64,000 nucleotides of DNA from Mycobacterium sp. HUMS_12744610 (GCF_041206865.1 NZ_JBGEDP010000001.1:4092001-4156000), one strand, 5' to 3'; positions 18,403-27,835 are shown, counted from the stretch's first letter. A program made the numbers and translations. Notes: generated by a model not told the origin, from the sequence alone.

Positions 18403-19362
18403 ATGGCGAACGCCACCCCCAGCAGGATCGAAGGCGATCTGGATGCTCAAAGCCCCGCAGCGGACTTGGTGCGCGTGTATCTGAACGGCATCGGCAAGAC
18501 GGCGCTGCTCAACGCGGCGGACGAAGTCGAACTGGCCAAGCGCATCGAGGCCGGCCTCTATGCCGAGCATCTGCTGGCAACCCGTAAGCGCCTCGGCGAG
18601 AACCGCAAGCGCGACCTGGCGGCCGTCGTGCGCGATGGCGAGGCAGCGCGGCGCCACCTGCTGGAAGCGAACCTGCGTCTGGTGGTGTCGCTGGCCAAAC
18701 GCTATACCGGCCGGGGCATGCCGCTGCTCGACCTGATCCAGGAGGGCAACCTGGGCCTGATCCGCGCGATGGAGAAGTTCGACTACACAAAGGGATTCAA
18801 GTTCTCGACGTATGCGACGTGGTGGATCCGCCAGGCCATCACCCGCGGCATGGCCGACCAGAGTCGCACCATCCGGCTGCCCGTGCACCTGGTCGAGCAG
18901 GTCAACAAGCTGGCGCGGATCAAGCGCGAGATGCACCAGAACCTGGGACGCGAAGCCAGCGACGAGGAGCTCGCCGCCGAATCGGGCATCCCGATCGAGA
19001 AGATCAACGACCTGCTCGAACACAGCCGCGACCCGGTGAGCCTGGACATGCCGGTAGGCTCCGAAGAAGAGGCACCGCTGGGCGACTTCATCGAGGACGC
19101 CGAAGCGATGTCCGCCGAGAACGCGGTGATCGCCGAACTGCTGCACACCGACATCCGCAGCGTCCTGGCCACTCTCGACGAGCGCGAGCATCAGGTCATC
19201 CGGCTGCGCTTCGGCCTGGACGACGGGCAGCCGCGCACGTTGGACCAGATCGGCAAGCTGTTCGGCCTGTCCCGCGAGCGGGTCCGCCAGATCGAGCGCG
19301 ACGTGATGTCCAAGCTGCGCAACGGCGAGCGTGCCGACCGCCTCCGGTCGTACGCGAGCTGA
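18403..19362 (+). CDS. sigB: RNA polymerase sigma factor SigB
   Basis: Group 2 sigma-70 factor for stress and stationary phase. The 319-residue protein lacks the long acidic N-terminus of SigA but is otherwise its close paralogue. It has region 1.2 [16 protein letters not shown] (about 22), region 2 [16 protein letters not shown] and [16 protein letters not shown], and the region 4.2 helix-turn-helix [23 protein letters not shown] 18403 has a perfect AGGAGG six bases upstream. It is followed by a strong hairpin terminator and then ideR, as in other mycobacteria. Confidence 0.97.
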   Translation: MANATPSRIEGDLDAQSPAADLVRVYLNGIGKTALLNAADEVELAKRIEAGLYAEHLLATRKRLGENRKRDLAAVVRDGEAARRHLLEANLRLVVSLAKRYTGRGMPLLDLIQEGNLGLIRAMEKFDYTKGFKFSTYATWWIRQAITRGMADQSRTIRLPVHLVEQVNKLARIKREMHQNLGREASDEELAAESGIPIEKINDLLEHSRDPVSLDMPVGSEEEAPLGDFIEDAEAMSAENAVIAELLHTDIRSVLATLDEREHQVIRLRFGLDDGQPRTLDQIGKLFGLSRERVRQIERDVMSKLRNGERADRLRSYAS

Positions 19363-19401
19363 CGCCGCCGGCACGGACGCCGGCCACAGCCAGATAGCAG
19401 G

Positions 19402-19437
19402 GAAGTATGCCCGCCGCCTCCGCGGCGGGCATACTTC
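19402..19437 (+). terminator. Hairpin terminator after sigB
   Basis: A perfect 16-bp stem (arms 19402-19417 and 19422-19437) closes a CTCC loop, 40 bp after the sigB stop. There is no following T-run, which fits the mycobacterial I-shaped terminator type. It lies about 70 bp before the ideR start and would insulate ideR from sigB transcription. Confidence 0.82.
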
Positions 19438-19506
19438 GCGCCGTGGAAGCGTTGCATCCATTCGCGCAGCTGGCCCAGTAGACTCGGCGTCATTGGAGGG
19501 TGCTGA

Positions 19507-20196
19507 ATGAACGACCTGGTTGATACCACCGAGATGTACCTGCGGACCATCTATGACCTCGAAGAAGAGGGCGTCACGCCGCTGCGCGCCAGGATCGCCG
19601 AACGCCTCGATCAGAGCGGACCGACCGTCAGCCAGACGGTATCCCGAATGGAACGAGACGGCCTACTCCAAGTCGCCGGCGACCGGCACCTCGAGCTCAC
19701 CGACAAGGGCCGCGCCCTGGCCGTTTCCGTGATGCGCAAGCACCGCCTGGCCGAGCGACTGCTCGTCGACGTCATCGGGTTGCCCTGGGAGGAAGTGCAC
19801 GCCGAGGCGTGCCGGTGGGAGCACGTCATGAGCGAGGACGTCGAACGCCGGCTGGTGAAGGTGCTCAACCACCCGACCACCTCCCCGTTCGGTAACCCGA
19901 TCCCGGGTCTTTTGGACCTGGGCGTTGGCCCGGACTCCGGCGCCGAGGAGGCCAACCTGGTCCGGTTGACCGAACTGCCCGGCGGATCGCCGGTGGCTGT
20001 CGTCGTGCGGCAGCTCACCGAGCATGTGCAAGGCGACATCGACCTGATCAGCCGGCTGAAGGACGCCGGCGTCGTGCCCAACGCCCGGGTGACCGTCGAG
20101 ACCGGGCCGGCGGGGGTGACCATCCTGATACCCGGTCACGAGAACGTCACCCTGCCGCACGAGATGGCGCACGCGGTCAAGGTCGAGAAGGTCTGA
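19507..20196 (+). CDS. ideR: Iron-dependent repressor IdeR
   Basis: DtxR-family repressor that, with Fe2+, represses siderophore genes and activates iron storage. Of 229 residues, 1-73 form the winged helix, 74-140 the dimerisation and metal domain, and 150-229 the SH3-like domain. All metal ligands are present by position: Met10, Cys102, Glu105 and His106 (primary site) and His79, Glu83 and His98 (ancillary site). ATG 19507 is preceded by GGAGGG. No full IdeR box was found in this window, so its targets are elsewhere. Confidence 0.97.
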   Translation: MNDLVDTTEMYLRTIYDLEEEGVTPLRARIAERLDQSGPTVSQTVSRMERDGLLQVAGDRHLELTDKGRALAVSVMRKHRLAERLLVDVIGLPWEEVHAEACRWEHVMSEDVERRLVKVLNHPTTSPFGNPIPGLLDLGVGPDSGAEEANLVRLTELPGGSPVAVVVRQLTEHVQGDIDLISRLKDAGVVPNARVTVETGPAGVTILIPGHENVTLPHEMAHAVKVEKV

Positions 20197-20201
20197 CCGG
20201 C

Positions 20202-21260
20202 CTACCCGGCACGCCGGCCGAACGCCTGCCGCGGCGGTAGCCGAACACCGAGGCGCTTGGCCAGGCGGTAGCCCGTGAGGGCGAGTTCCCGGATGTTCTC
20301 GGGCCGCACCCCGGACTGCAGCGCCGTGTCCAGCATCCCCGCCATCCGGTGCTCGGGATCGCAACACAACGCCGCCTCCAGCGACACCCCCGCGAGCGGC
20401 CCGTCACCGCGGGCATAGGCGCTGAACGCCAGCAACACGAGCGCTTCCACGCGCCAGGGCTGTGGCAACGTCCGGGCCAGCTGCGCCCACAGCGACTCCG
20501 CCTCCCCGGCCCTCTCGCCGACCGCCAGCGCGTACAGCGCGTCGCGGACCTGCACGTCGCTCAGCGCGCAGCCCAGCCGGGCCAGCTCGGCCTCGGGCAG
20601 CGGAAGGCCCTCGGCGACCCGGGCGGCGGCGGCCAGCGCGCGTTCCACGTCGCGGCGGCTGCAGCCGGTCGGATCGCCCCGGTGTGCCACGTCCCGGGCG
20701 GCGGCCTCCCGGCTGAGCAGTTCGGTCAACTCGCCGGTGCGTCGCGGGTTTTCGATGGCGATTACCGCCTGCAGGTCGGCACGCCGCGGGTAGAGCCGCC
20801 GTCCGTCCAGCACGGCCGCCGCGGCCAGCGGTGACGCCGAGGGATCGTCGACCACACCGACCGCGCCGCAGCCGTCGACGCAATGCCAGCGTCCACCCGC
20901 GGCCACCCGATCCACGACGTGGGCGGCCCACAGTTCGATGTTGTGCTCGGACAACGCATCTGTGAGCGCCGCGCACAGCTGCCGGTACTCATCATTGCAG
21001 CCGGGGCAACGGGCGCCGGCCTCGTCGACGACGACCGCAACCGCGGCCTCGGGTTCGGCCGAGGCCGCAACCTCGGCCAGGTGGGCGATCCGGTCGATGA
21101 GCTTCTCGGAGAGGTCGACCCGCAGCACCGACCCCAGCTCGCCGCCGTCGAGTGCCACCAGCACCAGTGAATTCTCCGGGACGAAGCCGAGAACGGCCGG
21201 TAGTGCCGCGATCAATGCCCCGGGGCGATTCAGTTCGAAGTCCGCGTGATCCGTCGTCAT
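20202..21260 (-). CDS. DUF4192 family protein (Rv2712c homologue)
   Basis: A 352-residue actinobacterial protein of unknown function. The conserved N-terminus is FELNRPGALIAALPAVLGFVP, followed by strands around SLVLVALDGGELG. A central region contains a possible metal-binding set (CPGCNDEY and HCVDGCGAVG), and the C-terminal half consists of helices with TPR-like spacing (ALYALAVGERAGEAESLWAQL and so on). ATG 21260 is taken rather than the ATG 9 bases earlier because GGGACTC lies just before the later one and the family starts near there. It is convergent with ideR, 5 bp apart. Confidence 0.85.
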   Translation of the reverse strand: MTTDHADFELNRPGALIAALPAVLGFVPENSLVLVALDGGELGSVLRVDLSEKLIDRIAHLAEVAASAEPEAAVAVVVDEAGARCPGCNDEYRQLCAALTDALSEHNIELWAAHVVDRVAAGGRWHCVDGCGAVGVVDDPSASPLAAAAVLDGRRLYPRRADLQAVIAIENPRRTGELTELLSREAAARDVAHRGDPTGCSRRDVERALAAAARVAEGLPLPEAELARLGCALSDVQVRDALYALAVGERAGEAESLWAQLARTLPQPWRVEALVLLAFSAYARGDGPLAGVSLEAALCCDPEHRMAGMLDTALQSGVRPENIRELALTGYRLAKRLGVRLPPRQAFGRRAG

Positions 21261-21270
21261 GAGTCCCAAC

Positions 21271-21292
21271 GCTGACGGGCGGCACCGTCAGC
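21271..21292 (-). promoter_or_regulatory. Small inverted repeat just upstream of the DUF4192 gene
   Basis: Perfect 8-bp arms GCTGACGG (21271-21278) and CCGTCAGC (21285-21292) around a 6-base loop, 10 bp before the start codon at 21260. It could be an operator or a leader hairpin; nothing in the sequence distinguishes these. Confidence 0.45.
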
Positions 21293-21627
21293 CGGTGCTC
21301 ACCGGAACCGGCGCAGCGTTCCTGCTGTGCATGAACCCAGCACTGTGAGTGGCGCTGTTCTAGCTTCGCTTGGTCAGGGCGAAGTTCACGGGCAGGCCAA
21401 CTTTTCGTTGTGGGGTTAAGTGCGCGGGCGTGACGCCTGCAGTGGCTCCTTCGGATCGCCAAAGCTCCGACCCGCCACTTTGCGTGGCTTACAGCCGGTT
21501 TCATCGGACCGGCACCTTGGGTGGAGAGAGTCGGGAACGTGATCTTCTAAGTGGGAGCGACCGGCTCGTATGCCCAGAAAGGTCATGCCGACAAGGCGGT
21601 ATGAGGTCGCTCGCTACTGTCTAGCCC
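21293..21627. other. 335-bp intergenic region with inverted repeats, upstream of sthA
   Basis: No supported gene. It holds several complementary segments on the + strand: AGTGG and CCACT around 21440-21478, GCCGGT and ACCGGC at about 21494-21513, and GGAGCGACC at 21554-21562 paired with GGTCGCTC at 21605-21612. The last pair is partly stacked on CTCGTATGCC and GGCGGTATGAG. A structured leader of sthA or a small RNA is possible. No known riboswitch class was recognised. Confidence 0.4.
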
Positions 21628-23043
21628 ATGGCGTCGACGCGCGAATACGACATGGTGGTCATCGGGTCGGGGCCGGGCGGGCAGAAGGCCGCAATCGCCT
21701 CGGCCAAGCTGGGCAAGTCGGTCGCGGTGGTGGAGCGGGGCCGCATGCTCGGCGGGGTATGCGTCCATACCGGCACGATCCCGTCGAAGACGTTGCGCGA
21801 GGCCGTGCTCTACTTCACCGGCATGAACCAGCGCGAGCTCTACGGGGCGAGCTACCGCGTGAAGGACCGCATCACCCCCGCCGACCTGCTGGCCCGGACC
21901 CAGCACGTGGTCGGCAAGGAAACCGACGTGGTGCGAAACCAGCTGATGCGCAACCGCATCGACCTGCTCACGGGTCATGGCCGGTTCGTCGATCCGCACA
22001 CCATCCGCGTCGAAGACCACGCTCGCGGCGAAAGCACCATCATCACCGGCGATTACGTCGTCATCGCCACCGGCACCCGGCCGGCCCGGCCCTCCGGGGT
22101 CGAGTTCGACGAAGAGAAGGTGCTCGACTCCGACGGGATCCTCGACCTCAAGTCGCTGCCGGCCTCGATGGTCGTGGTCGGCGCCGGGGTGATCGGCATC
22201 GAGTACGCCTCGATGTTCGCCGCCCTGGGCACCAAGGTCACCGTCGTGGAGAAGCGGGACGACATGCTCGACTTCTGCGACCCCGAGGTCGTCGAGGCGC
22301 TGAAGTTCCACCTGCGCGACCTGGCGGTGACCTTCCGGTTCGGCGAGGAGGTGACCGCGGTCGACGTCGGCTCGACGGGAACGATGACCACGCTGGCCAG
22401 CGGCAAGCAGATCCCGGCCGAGACCGTCATGTACTCCGCCGGCCGTCAGGGCCAGACCGACCACCTGGACCTGCACAACGCCGAGCTCGAGGCCGACAAC
22501 CGCGGGCGGATCTTCGTCGACGAGACGTTCCAGACCAAGGTCCCGCACATCTACGCCGTCGGCGACGTCATCGGCTTCCCCGCCCTGGCGTCAACGTCGA
22601 TGGAGCAGGGACGGCTGGCCGCCTATTACGCATTCGGGGAACCGGTGGAGGGCATCACCGCACTACAGCCGATCGGCATCTATTCGATCCCCGAGATCTC
22701 CTACGTGGGCGCCACCGAGGTGGAACTGACCAAGAACGCGGTCCCCTACGAGGTCGGGGTCGCCCGCTACCGCGAGCTGGCGCGCGGGCAGATCGCCGGT
22801 GACTCCTACGGCATGCTCAAACTCCTGGTTGCCACCGAGGACCTCAAGCTGCTCGGCGTGCACATCTTCGGCACCAGCGCCACCGAGATGGTGCACATCG
22901 GGCAGGCCGTGATGGGCTGCGGCGGCACCGTGGAGTATCTGGTGGACACGGTGTTCAACTACCCGACGTTCTCCGAGGCCTACAAGGTCGCCGCGCTCGA
23001 CGTGATGAACAAGGTGCGGGCGCTAAACCAGTTCCGCCGCTGA
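21628..23043 (+). CDS. sthA: Soluble pyridine nucleotide transhydrogenase
   Basis: FAD-dependent enzyme that transfers hydride between NADPH and NAD+, balancing the two pools. The 471-residue protein has the FAD Rossmann motif [13 protein letters not shown] (11-23). [14 protein letters not shown] follows (about 44-57), in which the second cysteine of the disulfide reductase pair is replaced by Thr, as expected for SthA rather than lipoamide dehydrogenase. An NAD(P) Rossmann motif [14 protein letters not shown] (about 181) and the FAD site YAVGDVIG (about 309) are present, and the dimerisation domain extends from about 345. ATG 21628 begins [13 protein letters not shown]. It is monocistronic, convergent with the serine protease gene. 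Confidence 0.94.
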   Translation: MASTREYDMVVIGSGPGGQKAAIASAKLGKSVAVVERGRMLGGVCVHTGTIPSKTLREAVLYFTGMNQRELYGASYRVKDRITPADLLARTQHVVGKETDVVRNQLMRNRIDLLTGHGRFVDPHTIRVEDHARGESTIITGDYVVIATGTRPARPSGVEFDEEKVLDSDGILDLKSLPASMVVVGAGVIGIEYASMFAALGTKVTVVEKRDDMLDFCDPEVVEALKFHLRDLAVTFRFGEEVTAVDVGSTGTMTTLASGKQIPAETVMYSAGRQGQTDHLDLHNAELEADNRGRIFVDETFQTKVPHIYAVGDVIGFPALASTSMEQGRLAAYYAFGEPVEGITALQPIGIYSIPEISYVGATEVELTKNAVPYEVGVARYRELARGQIAGDSYGMLKLLVATEDLKLLGVHIFGTSATEMVHIGQAVMGCGGTVEYLVDTVFNYPTFSEAYKVAALDVMNKVRALNQFRR

Positions 23044-23056
23044 TCCGCCCGTCCCG

Positions 23057-23875
23057 CTAGCAGGAGTCGTCCAGGCCGTTCGGGACGGTGTCGCCGGGGC
23101 CACCCGCTTCGGCCCGGGCCAGCAGCTGGGCGACATGCTGATCGAACGGCGCGGAATACGAAACATTCTCGGCGCACCCGCCCCGTTCGAAACCGCCCGT
23201 GAGACCGGTGATCGTCGTGCCGCTCACCCACGGTCCGCCGCTGGTGCCGTCGACCAGGCCTTCGCACACCACCGAGGGGTAACCGTTCTCATTGATCTCG
23301 GCGCTGGCCTGACAGGCCACGGGGGAACCGCCGACCCCCGAGGGATACCCCAGCACCGTGACGTGACTGCCGGGAGACGGTGCCTGGCCCAGGGTCAGCG
23401 CCAAGCCGACGTGCGACTCCACCGACTCAGCGGCCGGACCGCTGACCCGGATGACCGCGTAGTCGGCGCGCGGGTCCTTGGCGGCGGTCCAGCGCGGGTC
23501 GAGATAGACGGCATCGGCCGTCCACAGGTCGGTGGGCGCGGCATCCCCGGCGAAACCGGGAGCGAAGCTGATCTGCGAGCCGCCGGCCAGGCAGTGCGCC
23601 GCGGTCATCACCAGGTTCCCGCTCGCCGAATGCACCACCGACCCCGTGCACACGTGCAGCGTGCCCCCGTCGAGGAAGATCGGCCCGACCCGCATGTCCG
23701 GGTCGACGGGCGCGGCGAGCGCCGCGTTTTGGGGCTTGCTGAGCCGTTCCACGGGCTTGCTGGCCGCCTGTGTCGGCACCCTGGGGGCCGCGGCGTGGTC
23801 GGCGGGCCGGCCGCAGGCCGTCAACAGCGTCGCCAGGCCGACCACCGGACAAAGCATTCTCAGCGCGCTTCGCAT
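23057..23875 (-). CDS. Trypsin-like serine protease lipoprotein
   Basis: Secreted, lipid-anchored chymotrypsin-fold protease of 272 residues. It has a signal peptide (1-20) and a lipobox LLTACG with Cys21 as the lipidated residue. A proline/alanine linker leads to a catalytic domain with VMTAAHC (His about 94), DYAVIRV (Asp about 140) and GLVDGTSGGPWVSG (Ser about 215). Cysteines at CTG/AAHC, ACQA/VVCEG and GGC fit disulfides. The three catalytic residues are all present, so it is likely active. It lies between sthA and the PAC2 gene, where M. tuberculosis has no gene. Substrate is unknown. Confidence 0.86.
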   Translation of the reverse strand: MRSALRMLCPVVGLATLLTACGRPADHAAAPRVPTQAASKPVERLSKPQNAALAAPVDPDMRVGPIFLDGGTLHVCTGSVVHSASGNLVMTAAHCLAGGSQISFAPGFAGDAAPTDLWTADAVYLDPRWTAAKDPRADYAVIRVSGPAAESVESHVGLALTLGQAPSPGSHVTVLGYPSGVGGSPVACQASAEINENGYPSVVCEGLVDGTSGGPWVSGTTITGLTGGFERGGCAENVSYSAPFDQHVAQLLARAEAGGPGDTVPNGLDDSC

Positions 23876-24051
23876 TGGCTCCCATCATGCCCGACCGGCG
23901 CCGCGCGAGCATTTCCCACCGGGAGTTGGTGCGCCCCGCGGTTTGCCGGCCAGGTCCGCTCGGTCGCGCGCAACGCCTCGGGAATTTCGCCGACGCGTTT
24001 TGGCGTTTCGAACATACGGGCGCACATGGGTTCCCTGTTCAATTGTTGGGT

Positions 24052-24068
24052 TCCCCCGATTTGGGGGA
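24052..24068 (+). promoter_or_regulatory. Leader hairpin upstream of the PAC2-family gene
   Basis: TCCCCC (24052-24057), a 5-base loop and GGGGGA (24063-24068) form a short stem 48 bp before the start codon at 24117 and upstream of a strong GGAAGGAGG ribosome site. It could be a 5'UTR hairpin or an operator. Confidence 0.35.
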
Positions 24069-24116
24069 GACTACAGGGGGCACCCCTCAAGCAGCTCCCG
24101 GAAGGAGGCAACATCG

Positions 24117-25091
24117 ATGGCTCACCGCCACGACCCGGACGACGAGTACTACCAACCCGAACAGGCGGGCATGTACGAGCTCGAGTTCCCGGCGCCGCAG
24201 TTGCTGACGTCCGACGGCCAGGGACCGGTGCTGGTGCACGCGCTGGAGGGCTTCTCCGACGCCGGTCATGCGATACGGCTGGCGTCCAACCACCTCAGGG
24301 CGGCCCTCGACACCGAGCTGGTCGCCTCGTTCGCGATCGACGAACTGCTGGATTACCGCTCGCGGCGCCCGCTGATGACGTTCAAGACGGATCACTTCAC
24401 CAGCTACGACGATCCGGAGCTGAGCCTGTACGCGTTGCGCGACAGCGTCGGGACGCCGTTCCTGTTGCTGGCCGGCATGGAGCCGGACCTGAAATGGGAG
24501 CGTTTCATCACCGCGGTGCGCCTGCTCGCCGAACGGTTGGGTGTGCGGCGGACCATCGGACTGGGCACCGTCCCCATGGCGGTCCCGCACACCCGCCCGA
24601 TCACGCTGACCGCGCATTCCAACAACGGAGAGCTGATCGCCGACTTCCAGCCGTGGATCGCCGAGATCCAGGTCCCGGGCAGCGCGTCCAATCTGCTCGA
24701 GTACCGGATGGCCCAGCATGGTCACGAGGTGGTCGGGTTCACCGTGCACGTGCCGCACTATCTGACGCAGACCGACTACCCCGCCGCCGCCCAGGCGCTG
24801 CTCGAGCAGGTCGCCAAGAGCGGGTCGCTGGAGCTACCGCTGTCGGCGCTGTCGGAAGCGGCGGGCGAGATCCGGGCCAAGATCGACGAGCAGGTCCAGG
24901 CCAGCGCCGAAGTGGCTCAAGTGGTAGCCGCGCTCGAGCGCCAGTACGATGCCTTCATCGACGCGCAGGAGAACAGATCGTTACTGGCTCGTGACGAGGA
25001 GTTGCCCAGCGGCGAGGAGATCGGCGCCGAGTTCGAGCGGTTCCTGGCCCAGCAGGCCGAGAAGAAGCACAACGACGACGACTCGGCCTGA
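24117..25091 (+). CDS. PAC2 family protein (Rv2714 homologue)
   Basis: A 324-residue protein of the PAC2 superfamily, related to archaeal and actinobacterial proteasome-assembly-chaperone-like folds. The PAC2 domain covers about 20-250 (VLVHALEGFSDAGHAIRLASNHL, LDYRSRRPLMTF, LLLAGMEPDLKWERF, PHTRPITLTAHS and VPHYLTQTDYP). The C-terminus is a long helix that is probably coiled coil (about 255-324). ATG 24117 follows GGAAGGAGG and the length equals that of M. tuberculosis Rv2714. It is followed 52 bp downstream by an alpha/beta hydrolase gene on the same strand, likely co-transcribed. The biochemical role in mycobacteria is not established. Confidence 0.88.
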   Translation: MAHRHDPDDEYYQPEQAGMYELEFPAPQLLTSDGQGPVLVHALEGFSDAGHAIRLASNHLRAALDTELVASFAIDELLDYRSRRPLMTFKTDHFTSYDDPELSLYALRDSVGTPFLLLAGMEPDLKWERFITAVRLLAERLGVRRTIGLGTVPMAVPHTRPITLTAHSNNGELIADFQPWIAEIQVPGSASNLLEYRMAQHGHEVVGFTVHVPHYLTQTDYPAAAQALLEQVAKSGSLELPLSALSEAAGEIRAKIDEQVQASAEVAQVVAALERQYDAFIDAQENRSLLARDEELPSGEEIGAEFERFLAQQAEKKHNDDDSA

Positions 25092-25143
25092 GCGCCGTCC
25101 GAGTGCAGCGAAGTGCCTCCGCGGCCAGACGACAAGGGTGAAG

Positions 25144-26175
25144 ATGACCGAGCGGCAGCGCAAGAGCAATCTTCGCCCGGTGCGGGAAGTGACGGCACCC
25201 AGGCTGGAGTTCCGCACCATCCACGGGTACCGGCGGGCCTATCGGATCGCCGGCTCGGGGCCGGCGGTCCTGCTCGTCCACGGCATCGGCGACAACTCCA
25301 CCACGTGGAAGACCGTGCAGGCCAAGCTCGCTCAGCGGTTCACCGTCATCGCCCCCGACCTGCTGGGCCACGGGCAGTCCGACAAACCGCGCGCCGACTA
25401 CTCGATCGCCGCGTACGCCAACGGGATGCGCGATCTGCTCAGTGTGCTCGACATCGAGCGGGTGACCATCGTCGGCCACTCGCTCGGCGGCGGGGTCGCC
25501 ATGCAATTCGCTTACCAGTTCCCGCATCTGGTCGAGCGCCTCATCCTGGTCGCCGCCGGCGGTGTCACCAAGGACGTCAACCTCGTCCTGCGGTGGGCCT
25601 CGTTGCCGATGGGCAGCGAAGCCCTCGCGCTGCTGCGGCTGCCCCTGGTGCTGCCGGCGGTCCAGGTCGTCGGCCGCGTGCTGGGCGCGGCGTTCGGGAG
25701 CACCGGCCTGGGCCGCGACCTGCCCAACGTGTTGCGCATCCTCGACGACCTCCCGGAGCCGACGGCCTCGGCGGCGTTCAGCCGGACCCTGCGCGCGGTG
25801 GTGGACTGGCGCGGCCAGATCGTGACCATGCTGGACCGGTGCTATCTGACCGAAGCCATTCCGGTGCAGATCATCTGGGGCACCAAAGATGTGGTCGTCC
25901 CCGTCCGCCATGCGCGGATGGCGCACGCGGCGATGCCGGGCTCGCGACTCGAGATCTTCGAAGGTTCCGGACACTTCCCGTTCCACGACGACCCGGCCCG
26001 CTTCATCGACGTCGTGCAGCGTTTCATCGACACCACCGAACCAGGCGAATACGACCAGGTCGCCCTCCGCCAGTTGCTCCGCTCCGGCGGCGGCGAGAAG
26101 GCGGTCACCGGTCCGGCCGACACCCGCGTCGCCGTGCTCAACGCCATGGGCAACGACGAGCGCAGCGCCACCTGA
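25144..26175 (+). CDS. Alpha/beta hydrolase (Rv2715 homologue)
   Basis: Predicted serine hydrolase of 343 residues. The alpha/beta fold has an oxyanion segment LLVHGIGDNSTTW (about 42), nucleophile elbow IVGHSLGGGVAMQ (Ser about 110), acid WGTKDVVVP (Asp about 250) and histidine EGSGHFPFHD (about 278), giving a full triad. A helical lid lies between about 140 and 220. The N-terminal DLLGHGQSDKP block is typical of esterase/epoxide-hydrolase-like members. ATG 25144 is placed 5 bases after a GGTGAAG-type site. It follows the PAC2 gene. Substrate is unknown. Confidence 0.88.
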   Translation: MTERQRKSNLRPVREVTAPRLEFRTIHGYRRAYRIAGSGPAVLLVHGIGDNSTTWKTVQAKLAQRFTVIAPDLLGHGQSDKPRADYSIAAYANGMRDLLSVLDIERVTIVGHSLGGGVAMQFAYQFPHLVERLILVAAGGVTKDVNLVLRWASLPMGSEALALLRLPLVLPAVQVVGRVLGAAFGSTGLGRDLPNVLRILDDLPEPTASAAFSRTLRAVVDWRGQIVTMLDRCYLTEAIPVQIIWGTKDVVVPVRHARMAHAAMPGSRLEIFEGSGHFPFHDDPARFIDVVQRFIDTTEPGEYDQVALRQLLRSGGGEKAVTGPADTRVAVLNAMGNDERSAT

Positions 26176-26193
26176 GGCCGGGGCCCCGAAGTT

Positions 26194-26679
26194 CTAGTGC
26201 TGCCGGTGCAGCACCGCGGCCAGATGATGCTGCAAGGGCTGGCCGACGGCGCCCATGCGCAGCGAGTACGAGAGCTCGTCGCCTTCGATGCGTAACGAAC
26301 GGCCAAGCGCGGAAACCTCTTTCGCGGTCGGCGTCAGCCCGACCGAGGTGGTGGACAAGTCGAGCTCGATGACGCCGCCGGCGGCCGAAAAGGTGCCCAC
26401 CTCGATCTCCGCGACACCGGTCGGATGCGCCAGGACCAGCTCCAGGTTGCCCGGCTGCGGCACCCGCAGATAGCCCGTCTCGGCGTGCAACGGCCTCCCG
26501 TCGGCCACCGCCCTGGTCTTTTGGGCGTAGGCCAGAAACGGTTTCCCGACGTGGGAGAACGCGACCTCCTCGAAGTAGTCGAAGGGCTCGATCGTCGGGT
26601 ACTCCCCGGCGCCGCGTCCCGCCCAGGTACCGAGCAGTGGCGCGAGCGCCTCCAGATCGGGATGCAATTCAGCGGCCAT
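26194..26679 (-). CDS. Nitrobindin-like heme protein (Rv2717c homologue)
   Basis: A 161-residue beta-barrel protein of the nitrobindin/THAP4 C-terminal domain family that binds ferric heme and reacts with NO or peroxynitrite. The family motif GTWAGRGAGEYP (17-28) and the C-terminal HHLAAVLHR, which contains the expected heme-ligating His, are both present. YFEEV and GYLRVPQPGNLELV are typical strands. ATG 26679 was chosen. M. tuberculosis has Rv2716 (PhzF-like) between this gene and the upstream hydrolase; here it is missing and the genes are convergent, 18 bp apart. Confidence 0.9.
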   Translation of the reverse strand: MAAELHPDLEALAPLLGTWAGRGAGEYPTIEPFDYFEEVAFSHVGKPFLAYAQKTRAVADGRPLHAETGYLRVPQPGNLELVLAHPTGVAEIEVGTFSAAGGVIELDLSTTSVGLTPTAKEVSALGRSLRIEGDELSYSLRMGAVGQPLQHHLAAVLHRQH

Positions 26680-26713
26680 TGCACCAGCCTAGTGCCGGGC
26701 CCGGGGCGGCCCG

Positions 26714-27178
26714 TCAGCCCGAGGTCGGCACCGTGCGGTGCGCCCGCAGCAGTTCTATCTCGCGCTCGAAATCGTCCGCGGACTCGAAGGACCGGTAGAC
26801 CGACGCGAACCGCAGGTAGGCCACCTCGTCGAGGTCGCGCAGCGGTCCCAGCACCGCCAGTCCGACCTCGTGACTGGGAACCTCCGGTGAGCCCGCCGCG
26901 CGCACGGTGTCTTCCACCTGCTGGGCCAGCAGGTTCAGCGCATCGTCGTCGACCTGGCGGCCCTGGCACGCCCGGCGGACCCCGCTGATCAGCTTCTCCC
27001 TGCTGAAGGGCTCGGTGACGCCGCTGCGTTTGACCACGGCCAGCACCGCGGTCTCGACCGTGGTGAAGCGTCGTCCGCACTCGGGGCAGGACCGGCGGCG
27101 GCGAATGGCCTGGCCCTCGTCGGTTTCCCGCGAATCGATCACCCGAGAGTCCGGGTGACGGCAGAACGGACAGTGCAT
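26714..27178 (-). CDS. nrdR: Transcriptional repressor NrdR
   Basis: Nucleotide-sensing repressor of ribonucleotide reductase genes. The 154 residues comprise a zinc ribbon (CPFCRHPDS and CPECGRRF, residues 3-34) followed by an ATP-cone domain (about 46-136, with [15 protein letters not shown]). ATG 27178 has GAAGGAG six bases upstream, and the length equals that of M. tuberculosis NrdR. It lies downstream of the LysM gene on the same strand, 116 bp away. Confidence 0.96.
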   Translation of the reverse strand: MHCPFCRHPDSRVIDSRETDEGQAIRRRRSCPECGRRFTTVETAVLAVVKRSGVTEPFSREKLISGVRRACQGRQVDDDALNLLAQQVEDTVRAAGSPEVPSHEVGLAVLGPLRDLDEVAYLRFASVYRSFESADDFEREIELLRAHRTVPTSG

Positions 27179-27294
27179 GACCGCTCCTTCGCCGCACTCA
27201 CCGACCTCGCAGGACACTCCGAGCGTACCCGTGCGCGCCGCCGGGCGCGGCGACCGTGGCCGTACGGCGGTCCCGCCGCCATGCGATGTCGCGG

Positions 27295-27789
27295 TCAGCC
27301 CACCGGCGCGATCAGGGGCTGACCCGCAGCCAGCGTCGGGGAGTGCAGGTCGTTGAGTGCGCGGATGCGCTCGGCCACCTGTCGAACCGGCGCGTCGGGC
27401 GCGACGCGGTGGGCGACATCCTGCAGCGATTCCCCCGGTTCGACCCGCACGACGGCCAGCCTGTCGGGCACGGGGGCCGCCGAATCCGGCGAGCCGCCGT
27501 TGACCGCCTGCCCGACGTCGGCGATGAGCCCGAGCCACAGGGTGATCAGCCCGGCGCCCACGGCCAGGGCCGCCGTCTTCGCCCACGTGACGGAACGCCT
27601 GCGGTGGGGCGCGGCGGACATCGCGACCCCGGTACCGCGGTACCGCGGCGGGGCGCCCGCCGGCCCGCACGGGGCGGGTCCGCGCGATCCGGGCGTCCGG
27701 ACCCGCCCCCGGCGAGGCTCCGGGACCGGCCCGTTGATCGGGCGCCGAACGCCGCCGGACCGCGGCGAGACTGTCTGAATGATTGTCAT
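27295..27789 (-). CDS. LysM-domain envelope protein, DNA-damage inducible (Rv2719c homologue)
   Basis: A 164-residue protein with a basic, Pro/Arg-rich cytoplasmic N-terminus (1-60), one transmembrane helix (about 66-86, [19 protein letters not shown]) and a C-terminal extracytoplasmic LysM module (about 108-160, [17 protein letters not shown] to [12 protein letters not shown]). The M. tuberculosis homologue is DNA-damage inducible and affects cell division, by established work. ATG 27789 is preceded by GGAGGAA. It is divergent from lexA; its upstream region has a RecA-NDp promoter and three LexA-like boxes, as in SulA-type division inhibitors. Confidence 0.88.
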   Translation of the reverse strand: MTIIQTVSPRSGGVRRPINGPVPEPRRGRVRTPGSRGPAPCGPAGAPPRYRGTGVAMSAAPHRRRSVTWAKTAALAVGAGLITLWLGLIADVGQAVNGGSPDSAAPVPDRLAVVRVEPGESLQDVAHRVAPDAPVRQVAERIRALNDLHSPTLAAGQPLIAPVG

Positions 27790-27814
27790 CTGCGTTCCTC
27801 CGGTCAACCGATCC

Positions 27815-27830
27815 TCGCTCGTGTGTTCGA
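27815..27830. promoter_or_regulatory. LexA-like box 1 upstream of the LysM gene
   Basis: TCGCTCGTGTGTTCGA, matching the mycobacterial SOS box TCGAAC-N4-GTTCGA at 10 of 12 fixed positions. It begins 26 bp before the start codon and is identical over 16 bases to box 2. Confidence 0.65.
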
Positions 27831-27835
27831 CAGTA

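Noticed and set aside
21533..21560. GGGAAC in the sthA leader as a possible ECF promoter
   Set aside because: No CGTT or CGTC at 16-18 bases; the spacing does not fit the three convincing sites.
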